A DNA stretch of 64,000 bases from Schistosoma haematobium (GCF_000699445.3 NC_067197.1:29805809-29869808); one strand, 5' to 3'; shown: positions 46,344-58,510, numbered from the stretch's first letter. The notes: a model not told the origin generated them from the sequence alone. Program-made: numbers and translations.

Positions 46344-46523
46344 CCGTTGACGACTGATCCACCAAATGAGGTGGAAGTCCGCAAGGAACTCCGACTCTTG
46401 AAATGAATCGATAGTTGTCCCTATCTTTAAAAAGGGTTTTACGTCGTTCCTGTAACAACTATCGGGAGATAAGTCTACTTCTGATTGCGTCGAAGCTATT
46501 GACTTCTGTCAAAAATTTGAAGG

Positions 46524-48203
46524 TTGTTCGAACCCCGAGAAAGATTGACTCGCGAGGATCAGGCTGGTTTTCGTTCTGGTCGAGGATGTATTGATCATAT
46601 CTTCACCCTTCGCCAAATGTTAGAACACCGCCATACTTATCACAGGCCAACAATCGTAGTGTTTCTTGACATCAGGGCTGCCTTCGATTCGTTGGACAGG
46701 ACTGTTCTCTGGGACTGTCTATTGAAGAAGAGTGTGCCTGAGAAGTTTATTAACATCCTAAAAGCCCTATATACAAACACCTCAGGCAGAGTGAGGGCAT
46801 ACAACCACCTCTCTCCATTGTTCCATTCGAGCAGTGGGGTTAGGCAGGGTTGCCCAATCTCAGCATTCCTCTTCAACTTTGCCATCGATGACATTCTGGA
46901 AACAGCTCTGATGGATGTAAGTAATGGTGGTGTGGATCTGTTGCTTGGAGAAAAACTTTTCGACCTTTAGTATGAGGATGATATTGTCTTACTGTGCGAT
47001 AATGCCCGAGGCATGCAATCCGCACTTAATCAGTTGACAATCAGTGTCCGTAGGTATAGTATGTGTATGAAGCAATTTCCTACAGGTGTAACTAAGCTAT
47101 TATCTAGACCATCGAACAGAGAGTCTTGGTTTAGCCAAAGTCAGAACAAGTAAGCTATTTGGCTTGATAAAATTTATCTGTTTCTAAAACATAAATTAAC
47201 ACCATTAGTATACAAAATAAACAATACAGTCTATCAACAAAGGGAAAAACAGAGACATAAATAACATACCGAACAGTAGCTAGAGGATAGGGAAAATGAG
47301 TCAACAAGGCAAATATTGTTTTATAATGAACATAAAATTGTGATTGTTGAATAAACAAGATTTAGTCATACAAGGTCAAAGAAAGTTAATGTGGTGGTGG
47401 GCGTCTCACTTTATCATTGGTGAGTTCGTTTACTGATCACACCTTGCAGTATGTGCTTCGCACCTTCGAAGTGCAAAGTACTTCTCCAAGACTGGCAGGA
47501 TCCTAATCATGTACTCACCCTGGATGGTGAACAGATAGACGTAGTCGAGAAGTTCGTGTATCTGGGTAGCTGCATAAGTGCTGGTGGGGGTGTGAGTGAT
47601 GAGATCAATGCACGTATAGTGAAAGCCAGAGCGGCTTATGCCAACCTAGGCCATCTATGGCGCCTTCGTGATGTTAGTCTGGCTGTAAAAGGTCGGATCT
47701 ACAACGCGTCGGTGAGAGCAGTTTTGCTCTATGCTTGTGAAACCTGGCCTCTCCGAGTTGAGGATGTTAGACGACTCTTTGTGTTCGATCATCGCTGTCT
47801 CCGAAGGATTGCTGACATCCAGTGGCAAAACCATGTCAGTAATGCAGAGGTTCGCCATCGTGTGTTTGGGCGCAGAGACGATAATTCAATTGGTGTCACG
47901 ATCTTGAAACATCGACTGCGATGGCTTGGACATGTTTTACGAATGTCGTCCCAGAGAATTCCACGTCGTGCATTATTTACCGACTCTGGGACTGATTGTA
48001 AGAAGCGGAGAGGTGGTCAGTGCATGACATGGTGTCGTGGTATGAAAGAAAGTTGCAAAGGACTGGCTTCTGCTGGTCCTTCACGACTCCCTGGTTGGGG
48101 TCCGAGAGATGGTGCTACACAGTGGCTAGAGACGTTATCAGATATGGCTCAGAATAGAAGCCAGTGGCGATCCTGCTGTAACCTTCTTTTACTTTCTGTA
48201 TAA
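46524..48203 (+). pseudogene. RTE reverse transcriptase, interrupted
   Basis: 46524-46970 has DQAGFR-like (EDQAGFRSGRGCIDH), VFLDIRAAFDSLDR and SSGVRQGCPISAFLFN. Then a TAG stop comes directly before the catalytic motif, which reads YEDD instead of YADD. The insert at 47066-47447 splits the next segment. The C-terminal region continues intact at 47451-48203, near-identical to the copy in NDUFB3. It is not functional. Confidence 0.85.
47066..47447. mobile_element. 382-bp insertion with 8-bp target duplication
   Basis: The RTE sequence breaks after agtatgtg (47058-47065) and resumes after a second agtatgtg (47448-47455); the same RTE stretch is continuous at ~41510-41550. The insert begins tatgaagcaatttcc and ends gatcacaccttgc. 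Both ends carry a similar aggtgt motif in inverted orientation but at different depth, so clear terminal inverted repeats are lacking. The 8-bp duplication suggests a non-autonomous DNA transposon (Merlin or hAT size class). Confidence 0.7.
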
Positions 48204-48281
48204 AAAGTGGTTGTATCTCCCTTAACTGAAAGAATTCTTCTTGTTGTACCTTTCCGTTTCCCCCATTATTATTATTATCAC

Positions 48282-48320
<39 letters not shown>

Positions 48321-48482
48321 ACTACCTAACGCTAATCTATGGTCGTGTTTGGTCTTTTTTTCTTATATACTCCTTACCTTTTTCTCTTCCCATTCTCATT
48401 GTTTTGTGTGGCGCATATATGTTTGGTGCCCCCTTGTACCAATATTTATGTGTTCGAATAAATAAATTAATTCAGGTAATAC

Positions 48483-50811
48483 ATTTAAGAGACTTTTAAA
48501 TAATTCCTAATGAAGTTTAATTCAGATTGTGCGTGTCCTTCATTAATCAGGAATGGTTTATTTTTCATGCACTTTATGATTATTGGTACAAATTCCCTGT
48601 CTGACCACCACCCAAATAAACCGTACTTGCCAACCATAAGTTTGTTCTTATTGAAATTTCCGTCATTCATTTGCATCCATCACAACTTTATATTGGAATT
48701 TCAGGGTGGTCTACTGGCTGCTAATATTCCACCTCTATTCATAATTTGGCATTTGCAGGTGGAGAAAGGTAAACAACTTATCGCTAATTCATTTACACAA
48801 CAAATTTGTTAATATTTTAAGTCATACCTCTGTATAACTTGAACGTGAATCCTTATTATAGTTACGGTGATTTTTTATTATAACTTTGATATATGTATTT
48901 TTGGTCTCGTTCACCTTATTATCAGTCGTTTTTGCCATTTTTCACCACAGCTTAATACATGCTGAAATCCACCGATTTAAACACAAACATCTAGCCAGTT
49001 CGCCGGACGAAATAATGTTAATTGCGGTTTTAGTAGTAATATTTCGACTTAAGTCTAATAATTGTCCGTACTTACCAATAAAACATTTACCTTTAAAGTT
49101 CTTCGGACGAATTTTTTAGTGACTAGTAAATGTTTAGAATCAAAGACAAGACCTTGTGTTTTCGATCAGATCGTGGATTTCTTGGTTTGACTAATGAAGT
49201 AGCAACAGGTAAGTTCTGATCAATTGGTTTCAGTTAACACTCATGGTTTGAGCCCGTAGGTCGCTAACTAGTAGATAAAGTTTTGCTTTACAGTGGAGCA
49301 TTTACAGATTGTATAGCTATGATTTACATACTCTTACAAGTTTTTTCTCATTTATCCACAAACATTATACATCCTTTTTTCCTTTCAACAATGAAATAGA
49401 ACAGCTCTTGTATAATATTGTGGAATGGAATTCTTGAAAAGTTAACTAATCCGAATAGTCTTTAGAATAAAATGACACTATTCATTTACATATACTCGTG
49501 AAACACAAACTTTGTCAGTTCGTTGCCAGAAAAAACCACTATTTTCTGTGGCTTGAAACTATGCTAAAATTGAAACTGCTTTCTTTCTTAAAATCCATAT
49601 TCATCCTAATGAACTTTTTCTGCGTCTGACATCTAGAATTGTTTAATTCAATTTTCTCTGGAGTCCATACGAACCATTAAAAAATTATTTAGTATAAAGC
49701 TGGAAAAATTGATCTCTGCATAGAAATTGCTTGTTTTATGGGAAAGAAAACTAGTTTTACCCTTAAAATTTTTATGGTTGTATGTTTTGACTTATCAAGT
49801 ACTCTATTCTTTAATGTGTATGTATGAGCATTTGTTTCAGTCACCTATACACTTCTTTATATTCCCTCATCTGACCTTAATGGACAGATGTGCTCTTGAA
49901 CTGTGAAATTTCCCCATAGATATTTAGTCAACAGAAAGAAGATAATAAAACATTATGGTTTACGTATAAATTTTTTTCAGTCTTATTTACCATTATAATT
50001 AGGTCAAAACTAGTGTGTGTGGAAAAAGTGGAGGCGAGAAAATTGAAAAAAATTCACAAACTAGAACGTTAAAAATGACCTCTTGTATGTGTATTTATGT
50101 ATCAGATATATCGTATGTTTATATTGATGTAAGTATATATGTTTAGGTATGTTGATATTTATTTGTAATATCCATCCCACCATTTACAAATAACATAAAG
50201 GATGAAACATACAGAAGATCATACTAAAAGTATATTACAAGAGGAACGCACCCATTTCTTCTTTACACTCGTCATCAATACCAGACTACCAGCTCACAAA
50301 ATGGGATAAGGTTTTTGCGTCTTAGTGAAATTATATTTTCCGGAAAATAATATTCCTGTTTAAATCTGTTAAAAGAACCAATTTTCTCACACCATATAAT
50401 CAATAAATTCCATTTATTTCAATGGTAAACTTGGATTTTTTCATATTCTAGTCAAATTCTAGCATTCGTTAATTCAATTCCAAAATCGAGTGACCCGATA
50501 AGTGACACGTTTCAGGTACTACTCAGTCGTAAGTTACAGGTTGGTGCACTCGGTTATGAGGTATATTTATTGTGTAATAATTGATGATAACATTCAGCTG
50601 CTAAACCGTATTCGTTACAGAGTAATTTAAACATAATACTCAAGATTTGTGTTTAAAATGTTCTACGATTATCTTTTTACACTTAAGCACTATATAAGCG
50701 TTATAACCTTGTAATCTGTATTTCTTTTTTTAACTTTGTTCCGCTCTCCTATCGGTTATGTTGTCCTTGAATATTTAGTTATGATCTGATATACAAGGTC
50801 TGTTACATATT
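48483..50811. other. Mostly unassigned, a few exon-like stretches
   Basis: Besides 49130-49208, a short open stretch at 48704-48769 is bounded by ttcag and g|gtaaac and reads GGLLAANIPPLFIIWHLQ. An acceptor-like tttgtttcag precedes 49842. None matches a protein that I know, and I cannot link them with confidence. Confidence 0.35.
49130..49208 (+). CDS. Candidate first coding exon, unknown gene
   Basis: An ATG (directly after an in-frame TAA) opens 26 codons, MFRIKDKTLCFRSDRGFLGL…, ending at a consensus donor (acag|gtaagt, phase 1). The next acceptor (tttcag before 49842) would continue in phase for some 19 codons to a stop, giving a very small protein. There is no similarity that I recognise; it may be chance. 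Confidence 0.25.
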
Positions 50812-51680
50812 TTGTATATAAATATGCTATGTAACAAAGACGTCTTTCCTCAAGACCTTGTGAGGGCTCTTTACTCGAACACTACCAGTCGAGTCAGAGG
50901 TTATGGCGAAATGTCATCTGATTTTGCAACCTCAAGTGGTGTCCGGAAAGACCGTCCACTATCTCCATTTAACACCGTTGGATGCCGGCTCAGTGGCCTA
51001 GTTGGTTAAGCGCCTGGCGCGAGACTGATAGGTCCTGGGTTCGAATCCCGCTGGGTGCGGGGTCATGGATGCGCACTGCTGGGGGGTCCCGTGCTAGGAC
51101 GAAACGGCCGTCCAGTGCTTCCAGGTTTCCCATGGTGGTCTAGCTTCAATTGACTCATGATTTCAACAAGTGAACTTTCTAAAAATCTCCACAAAACCCA
51201 TTCCGATCTCCATCTTTGTTCAACTTCATCATAGACCTACTGCTGAAAATAACGTTATCATCGTCCGAATTTTCGGTAATTATTGTTTTGGGATTCACAG
51301 ATGACACAGTCCTGTTTGGTGAAGATGCTGATAAAATTCAGAGTTGTTTGTTAGCACTGAACAATAATGTCGGGATGTTTGGGATGCGTTTCTTCCTCTG
51401 TAAATGCACATTGTTGCTTCAGGACTGGCCTGGACTAAGGATAGGAAGTGAAGTAGTCGAACCCGTCCATAACTTCAGTTATCTTGGAAGTCTTATCAGT
51501 TCTAATGAATTGGTGTCTGACGAAATCTCTACACGGATTCAAAAAGCTCGTTTGGTTTTTGCCAACTTACATCACCTATGGCGAAGGTGAGATATCCGTC
51601 TATCAATTAAGGAACGAGTATACTGCTCAGCGGTTCGTTCCGTTTTCCTTTACGGCTGCGAAATGTGGCCATTAAGGGTA
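50812..51680 (+). mobile_element. RTE fragment (SR2/Perere-3-like), split by a SINE
   Basis: 50812-50970 reads RALYSNTTSRVRGYGEMSSD and SSGVRKDRPLSPF; 51206-51680 continues FNFIIDLLLKITLSSSEFS and the C-terminal segment SYLGSLISSNELVSDEISTR. The catalytic motif is FTDD rather than YADD, and the QGCP signature reads KDRP, so it is dead. It belongs to a different subfamily from the 44.6-kb RTE. Confidence 0.85.
50971..51205 (+). mobile_element. Family-1 ribozyme SINE, full 235-bp unit with target duplication
   Basis: Flanked by atctccattt (50961-50970) and atctccatct (51206-51215), this copy defines the unit: it starts aacaccgttggatgccggct, has box A (ggctcagtggcctagttgg), box B (gggttcgaatccc), the hammerhead region (51073-51118) and a tail ending aaacccattccg. 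Stem I, stem II, GAAA and GTC are intact, but the core reads CTGGGGGG instead of CTGANGAG, so this copy should not cleave. Confidence 0.9.
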
Positions 51681-52635
51681 TACATTTCTACGAACTAGTT
51701 CTTTCTCCCTGTATAATGTCCTTATATAAAAATCTTTTTTTTTACTACCATAACAGTAACTGCTTCTATGATTTTAGTGATCGTCTTGTTGTGTTAATGA
51801 GGTATGGCAACTTGGACCGATGCATGTACATGCCTGGTTCTACGTTGCAGATGACTGACTAATGAACGACTCGAGACAGCGAAAAAAACTATCCTATAAA
51901 ACAATATAGTTAAGGATGATTTTAGTTGGGAAAACGGTATATATAGAATAAAACTTAGATGGCTATGTCGGTATCTTAAACACCTCGTTCATACTACATA
52001 AACTTTACGTTCTTCATAGTAAATGTTTAAAACTGTTATTTCACCGAACTATTTTCAAGTTAGAAACAATTAAATGTACTTTAGAACAGGCACATAACAT
52101 TTCATAATGATATATACAATGCAATAGTTCTGAAACATTTTAGACATTTGGTTCCCTTAATGAATTTGAACAAAGAACGAATAACATGTTTTAAAACAAT
52201 TTAAAATATTGTTGACGTCAGTCAATAGTATTTTCTGGTAGTACTGACAGATGTTATAATAATACATGAAGTTGAAGCTACTAGTCACTAAACTAAAATG
52301 AAGAAGTGTGGTTTTGCCCTTATAACATAATAATTGACTGATAGGACTTCGATATGATTGAGATTACTGAGTTGACAATGTCACCCGTCAGGGCTAATCT
52401 TGAATTCTAATAAAAATCGATTTTTTAAATAGATAAATTAAAAAGTCGACAGACAGCACTAAATTAGTGCTTTCTATTCACAACATTCAACTAAAATAGT
52501 GATTATGATCCAATCATTGATTAACAAACAGATAGTCAAAAGTAAAACTGAAGGTCATTACGTAATAAGTACCACTTCGTCTCTGCCTCCCAAAACCTAA
52601 TAATAAGAGACTTTCGAAACTTACAGATCCATTTT
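51681..52635. other. No feature recognised
   Basis: AT-rich spacer between two RTE fragments. Confidence 0.5.
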
Positions 52636-53325
52636 ACATTTGCTTACGCCTGTTACCACTCGTGGAGGAGCATAGGTCGCTCATCAAGATTTTCCAGTGA
52701 ACTCTGTCCTGAGCAATCCTTTTCAGTCATTTCTAGTTGCCATTCATCATTTTGATGTCTGCTTCCAATTGTCAACTCAGTGTATTCTTTGACCTTCCTT
52801 TTTTCCGTTCCCTTCAGGACTCCAAATTAGCTCTTGCCTCATGATTCAGTTTGATGAGTTCCTCAGTGTATATCCTATCCACCTTCATCGTCTTTTCCTA
52901 ATTTCCTCTTCGTCTGGAAGCTGGTTCGTTCTCTCCCACATTAGGCAGTTGCTGATGGTATCCGGTCAACAGACCTTGAGTATCTTGCGTAGACAATTGT
53001 TGATAAATACTTGTACATTTTTGATGTTCGTATTAAAGATTGACAGTTGTTGTGAATTCCATATGTTGTTCAACTGTAGGAATGCTGTTTGGCTTTACCG
53101 ATGCTTGCCTTAACATCTGTGTCAGATCCCCCTTGTTCATCAATGGTGATACGGAAGTTTCGAGCTCTTCCAGAGCTTCCCCATCAAATGCGATTGGGTT
53201 GTTCTCCTTGTTGTATTTGAGGATCTTTGTTTTTTCATTGTGTATGTTGAGGCCTACTGCTGTAGAGACTGCTGCTACACTGGCTGTTTTCACTTACATT
53301 TGATGGCACGTTTGGGATAGAAGAG

Positions 53326-53540
53326 TTAAGTCACCTGCGGAGTGACCCAGTAGGTTAAGCGCTCACACGCGAGACCGAAGGCCTTGGGTTCGAATCCTGA
53401 GGGCGGGACCGTGAATGCGCACTGCTGAAGAGTCCCTCAATAGGGCGAAACGGCCGTCCAGTGCTTTCAGGTTTTCAATGGTGGTCTAACATCAATCGGT
53501 TTATGATCTCAATCAAAAACTTAACAATCTCTCCAACCCC
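53326..53540 (+). mobile_element. Family-1 ribozyme SINE
   Basis: A tRNA-like head (gacccagtaggttaagcgct; box B gggttcgaatcct) is followed by a hammerhead and a tail ending in tctccaacccctaaa. It lies at the deletion junction of the RTE, so insertion and deletion may be linked. Confidence 0.8.
53419..53464 (+). ncRNA. Hammerhead ribozyme, intact core
   Basis: Stem I GCACTG/CAGTGC is perfect. The core is CTGAAGAG, stem II GTCCC…GGGC, GAAA, stem III CGGCCG and GTC. All required core positions are present. Confidence 0.8.
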
Positions 53541-53960
53541 TAAACTGGTAATATTTTCTGTCTAGTTTGGGTCCTATGGATTTCACTTGTTCTGAGCACT
53601 GCTAAGTTGTATATTCTCATTTCCGTAGCTACTTGAATGGTTCTCCCGACCTCCCACATTTTCCGAACATTCCATGTACCTACATTAATTGCTGCTCTGG
53701 TTGTTAGAAGCTTCATCAGCCTCTGGGCTTCCAAAGAACCTCGGCTTTCACCATGAGAATTCATTATTCTTCTAGACGGAGATCCTTGAACTCTGAGGGC
53801 AGAGTTTCAATGGTTTGAATTGTTTATTCTGGTTAACGTGTTTTTTTTAGCAGCGTTGGTTTCTACGGGATGGGGTTGCTGACCCCTTGCCCAAGCCTCC
53901 TTTACCCGGTCTTGGAACCGGTAGTAACCCTAGCAGTGCTACAGGCAGAGTTCCATAGAT

Positions 53961-56676
53961 TCATACTACTAATTTTATACTTTCCAATGTTTTGGTAAAT
54001 TACTTAAACATCGAGCTGATATATTTTGTGACTTAACATACTTGTTTATACATTATTTTATATTTTTATGTTAAAATAGAAGATCCAAAGGACCCTTGGA
54101 TAAGATTTTCAGGAATGATTCGGTTTGTACACTTACAAAATAAGTTAGTCAGTCAACTGGACAAAATAATAAGTAAACTCAGAAAATAGTATAGAATACG
54201 TTTGTATACGGTATTGTACCACACTTTTGTAAGCGCTAGTCGTTCTATTTTAGTGTACGGGAACTCTGGTGGGGAAAACTAATTTATTATTTAGTGCGAA
54301 ATCACACAGTGGCTTGGTATAATGTGAACAGCATACATTAAATACATCATTTGCACGGCTTCCCTGCGTTGTCTTTTACATACTCCATTATTTATCTAAT
54401 TATGTTGTTATTTTGACTGTTCTCCATCTTCCTTCCTGTTCTCTTCATTTCAGTCTTCTGCTGCCAGGCATTCCACTTTCTATTGGTGCTATATGCTACT
54501 TATATCTGTCAGCACGAGTAGTATACATCACGCTATTAGTCTACCTAGGCTGAAGTGCTTAAGGGTTCTACTACCCAGAGAATATAATTCGACTACTTTG
54601 AACACTAAGCCATCCTTTAATAAGTTTAAACAAACTGTCGAATTCATTTAGTTCATAACAAAATCTTTACTGTTATATACTGGATAAATGAAATAATACA
54701 ATTAATTATGAAGAAAAATATCTGTTATATTGATCAACAATATTCAATATCTATTCGCAGTCCCTTAACTCACTACTACTCTTACAAAGAGTGTATTTGC
54801 TCAAACTCAACATGAAAATGTATATCAATTATTCAAGTCTCTTTCATTGTTTAACTGCTTTTCATAAAGAAAATTACCATTTCCAAACACTTTCTAAAAA
54901 TGATTGACAATTATGGCTTTAGATCTACATTATCCAGATATTTTATTAAGTTGATTTTCTTTAATAGAAAGTATACCTTCATTTCCCAGGAAATAAATCG
55001 ATTAGTTAATCAAATAATCTGCTGAGAAAAATATTACAGCTGTTAACTATAAAATGTAGAAATCATGAATGGGATCTCTTATTACTGACATGTACACATG
55101 TTAGAAAGTCCAGTTCTTAGTTTTCAAATTTCTCATATATATATATATAAGCAGCACCCACTTTTAAATTTAATCTCACTATCAGTTTTACTTAACAAGA
55201 CATTGTTTTACTATCGTTACTACTGTTGTTCAATTTGAATAAAGTATACTTTACGTCCTTTGCATGGGTTGAGTTTCATGTTTTAGATTTTTTAATAATG
55301 AATTTTGGAGGTGAGTTGATACCACTTTCAATAACTGAAATGTAGATTCTAAACAGAGTAAAATATAGTCAAAGAATATGATCATAAACGTTTCCAACTA
55401 TAGAATTGGGAAAATTCAAAGTCTTCCAGACGGCTATGAGTTTAATGGAACTAGCTTAATAAAAAGGTGACGCTAAAGTTTGAGTATCAAACACACCAAT
55501 TACGTGGACATTAAAAAATGTTCTCTGGTTTGCAGCATGAGAATAATGCTGTTACATTCAAATGGTATTATCACAGTGATTTTTTCATTTGCCTCTTAAT
55601 CTTTCCTTTGAAGAAATGATACAGAAGCACGTTAGAAACTAAACGTCAAATAGATCAATACATAGCTGTAGTCATAACAAACACGATACAAATTGGGTAT
55701 CCTTCTATTTATCATTGTTTAGCTGAGCCTGTTGAAAAAACAAACGTGTAGACTTCTTGTTATTTACTTTATGAAGTAATTTATTTTTGGAAAAGCATTT
55801 CTACAACATGATATCTGGAACTTTTAACAAGTGCGATGAATCTTGTTGAGTGTAAAACTATTCATCACTGATGATGACGAAATATCATGATATGACTAAA
55901 TTCAGTAACAAGTGTTATCGGAATGCACTTCATTCAGTTCAACATTAATGGACGTACTATAAAATCGCAAGATTCCGAGTTCGATTTTCTGAAGGATTCT
56001 TGGGTGAGGTGTTCCAAATTAGGCTAGAAAATCACTAGCGTTCTCCGTTTATCTGTGGTTTGTCAACTGATGTAGCTTGGTACTGGAAACGTTTTGCAGA
56101 TCTTTTGACTTCCAATGTAGATTATATCAAATTTAAATTAAAAAAGAGAACCAGGACTAACAATAAGAAAGGTTTTGGTACTTTGTGACAATATATTAAC
56201 TTGCAAGCTTAAATGGCTTTAAGTTTATACATCTTTTTCATCATAGTATAGTTATCAATAAATCGCTTCACTTCAAGACGTTCATCCATAAAACAACTGA
56301 TCGATTACAAATATTAAATACACTTCGAAATTGCAAATCAAATGCTGCATGAAATAGTTAATTTTAGAAATATGTAAACATTCATACTGGATATTCACGC
56401 CATTATCCAATTGTGTTAACGTACAATAGCACAGTGTCGGTTGGACACATTAAAAAAATATTAATGGTCTAGCTATAATGTACTAAGTAGCAAGGATGAT
56501 AATTTTAAATCTCATAGGAGTGCATAGGATTGTTAAACATCACTGCCAGAATATTCAAACAATCAACATCAACAACCATCTTATGATAAACCCAGGGTTC
56601 AAGTAAATGAGATGATAAGTTCTAAAAGTATTTATAAGAACAAACATTCTTTGTTATGAACTATCACGAATATTTT
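53961..56676. other. Intergenic; dispersed repeat at 54360-54560
   Basis: 54360-54560 resembles 22650-22830 (cttttacatactccatta, tacttatatctg, agtagtatacatcacg). The remainder is AT-rich with no gene recognised. A (ta)n stretch lies at 55137-55150. Confidence 0.45.
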
Positions 56677-56685
56677 TATGCACCC

Positions 56686-57218
56686 TATTTATTCTTGTTT
56701 TATTTTATCTGGTCACATAAATACTGGTACAAGAGGGCACCAGATATATATGCGCCACACAAACCTCATTTGATTTGTGTGAGGGCTGTGATACTGCCCG
56801 GGTGCAAAAACCGAAGCAGGTGGTTTTCCTAGAGGACCACACGCGGGGCCATTGACCTATAGGTCTAATCCACTAGGGAGTGGAGCAATGTAAGGAGATG
56901 CAGTTCGATGATAGCAGGTGACCAACGATTGGCTCATACGCCATTTGTTCCTTCAGGATACTGGAGCACATGTGCACCATTAGTTTGGAATCAGGGTTTT
57001 CCAACTCCACTAGGTGGACTCTCTATGTCCACCAACCCGGTTAAAGCGCCGAACATTTGCTTTTCGTCCTCTCAATTCCGTAAACAACACCCTCGTCACG
57101 AGAAGGCAGTGAGTAGGACTTCCCTGGCAGAGGCTATATACGCGTGGCCACATGAGAGCGTTTCGAGAGGGAGAGCGGACTCTCCTCACGCTCGGCCGTA
57201 CCAGATCATTTGGGGGCC
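56686..57218 (-). mobile_element. Non-autonomous RTE derivative: 5' leader joined to 3' tail
   Basis: On the minus strand, ~455 bp of RTE 5' leader (matching 44600-44750 over its second half) runs directly into the last ~75 bp of the RTE 3' UTR (tggcgcatatatatctggtgcc, then accagtatttatgtg and an A-rich end). All coding sequence is missing. A 9-bp target duplication tatgcaccc (56677-56685 and 57219-57227) shows that the short form itself was inserted. The 137-codon frame over it is not a gene. Confidence 0.85.
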
Positions 57219-57227
57219 TATGCACCC

Positions 57228-57649
57228 GAGGTATAGATTAATCAAAATTGATGTGCTAACGTTTAATTTTGTTTATAACCTACTCAGTCATCTTACCATA
57301 AAAATAACCCTAAAGTATTAATATGTCTTTCAGCCACTTCTAATCATTCCAAATAATCATTCTAAAGTCTTTTACATTTAAATACAACTTACAGAACATT
57401 AGAATTCAGATATATACAGTTGCAAAGTCAGTTGAAGATATTAACTGTATTTCATCAAAATATTAAATCAAATTACCTTATGTGCAATTTTAAAATCCAA
57501 ATGATCAATCAAGTGGTTTGATCAATGACGTACAGAGTTTATCATCAATAACTTAGTTATTCGTTAATTTATTTTTGTTAAAAACGTTTTCCAATTGAAA
57601 AATGAATTCATCTTTTCGTATATTGAACATATCAAACTTTCAATGGTCG
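57228..57649. other. No feature recognised
   Basis: AT-rich spacer. Confidence 0.5.
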
Positions 57650-57772
57650 AGATTATGAGTCTATTAAAGCTAGACCAACATGGAAAATCTGGAAGCACTG
57701 GAAGGCTGTTTCGTCCAATTGTGGGACTCCTCAGCAGTGCGTATCTACGATCCCGCCTCGTGAGATTCGAAG
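57650..57772 (-). mobile_element. Family-1 ribozyme SINE, minus strand, truncated
   Basis: Tail and hammerhead (57695-57740) are followed by a GC-rich arm and a broken box B. It stops at the start of the next, opposite unit. Confidence 0.75.
57695..57740 (-). ncRNA. Hammerhead ribozyme, stem III weakened
   Basis: Minus strand: GCACTG, CTGAGGAG, a stem II, GAAA, CAGCCT, TTC, CAGTGC. The core is intact, but stem III has lost its closing C-G pair and the cleavage triplet is TTC. Confidence 0.55.
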
Positions 57773-58117
57773 TGAAAAGTAGTGATCAGTGGAGTTCAAC
57801 CAGGTCTGTTGTGAGATGGTAAATCACTGATGACAATGGTGGATGTGTCGCTCATTTCCATGGATTAGTTGAAGTTAGACATTAACACCGTTGGATGTCG
57901 GCTCAGTGGTCTAGTGGTTAAGCGCTCGCGCACGAAACTGATAGGTCATGGGTTCGAATCTCGCAAGGCGGGATGGTGGATGCCCACTGCTGAGGATCCT
58001 CACGATTGGACAAACCAGCTGTCTAGTGCTTCCAGGTTTTCTATGATGGTCTAGCTTCAAATGACTCATGATCTCAACCATTGAAATTACTATAATATCC
58101 ACAAAACCCCTTCTGAT
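57773..58117 (+). mobile_element. Family-1 SINE, plus strand, decayed ribozyme
   Basis: Leader (gtggagttcaaccaggtctg), tRNA-like head (cggctcagtggtctagtggt; box B gggttcgaatctc) and tail are clear. The hammerhead reads CTGAGGAT and CAAAC, so it is inactive. It forms a head-to-head pair with the preceding unit. Confidence 0.8.
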
Positions 58118-58466
58118 ATATCAAACTTTGTTGAAAAATAATTTTAGATAACGTTTTTGCTACTAGATGGTTTAAAATCTAAAATAATTCGATCTTTATT
58201 TCAGCCTGAAAATCTTTTCTTCCGTTAAAATAAAATTAACCTGTATCAAATGGGGATTAGTAATTTAACTAAGTAAACATTTCAGTAGGACAAATTCCAA
58301 TACATACAAAAATTGAGTATATGTAAATATTTTAACAAACATGGATTTATCAATGAACTAATTCAATTAACATATTTTTGAATGATTGAATAAACCTTTT
58401 ACCATTATTGTGCCCTACACATAATCTAGGTCGATTTAATTATGTCCAAAGTAATGAATAGATCCA

Positions 58467-58510
<44 letters not shown>

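Larger units (their letters stand above)
44600..48475 (+). mobile_element. RTE-clade LINE, nearly complete but decayed
   Basis: A partial 5' leader (44600-44940) is followed by endonuclease, RT and a 3' UTR with (att)n and terminal tail. A 7-bp target duplication gtaatac flanks it (44593-44599 and 48476-48482). Defects: a frameshift near 46040-46077, an apparent deletion near 46343-46440, a stop in front of the catalytic motif, and a 382-bp insert at 47066-47447. The leader also occurs in antisense at 56760-57218. Confidence 0.88.
52636..53960 (-). mobile_element. RTE-like LINE with large internal deletion, split by a SINE
   Basis: Minus strand: a 5' leader-like stretch (53960-53770), the start of the endonuclease (53764-53560: NVGTWNVRKMWEVGRT, AVLRTSEIH), then after a deletion the RT C-terminal half (53293-53033: VGLNIHNEKTKILKYN) and the 3' end of the frame near 52640-52720 (AQDRVHWKILMSDLCSSTS). 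A third RTE subfamily in this window. A plus-strand SINE sits at the deletion point. Confidence 0.8.

Noticed and set aside
50985..51062. tRNA gene-like sequence with box A and box B
   Set aside because: It is the head of a SINE: the same head recurs at 18.6, 20.4, 53.3 and 57.9 kb, always followed by the hammerhead region, and the acceptor arm does not pair.
56908..57321. 137-codon ORF
   Set aside because: It lies antisense over the RTE 5' leader and runs beyond the element end, so it is a chance frame.
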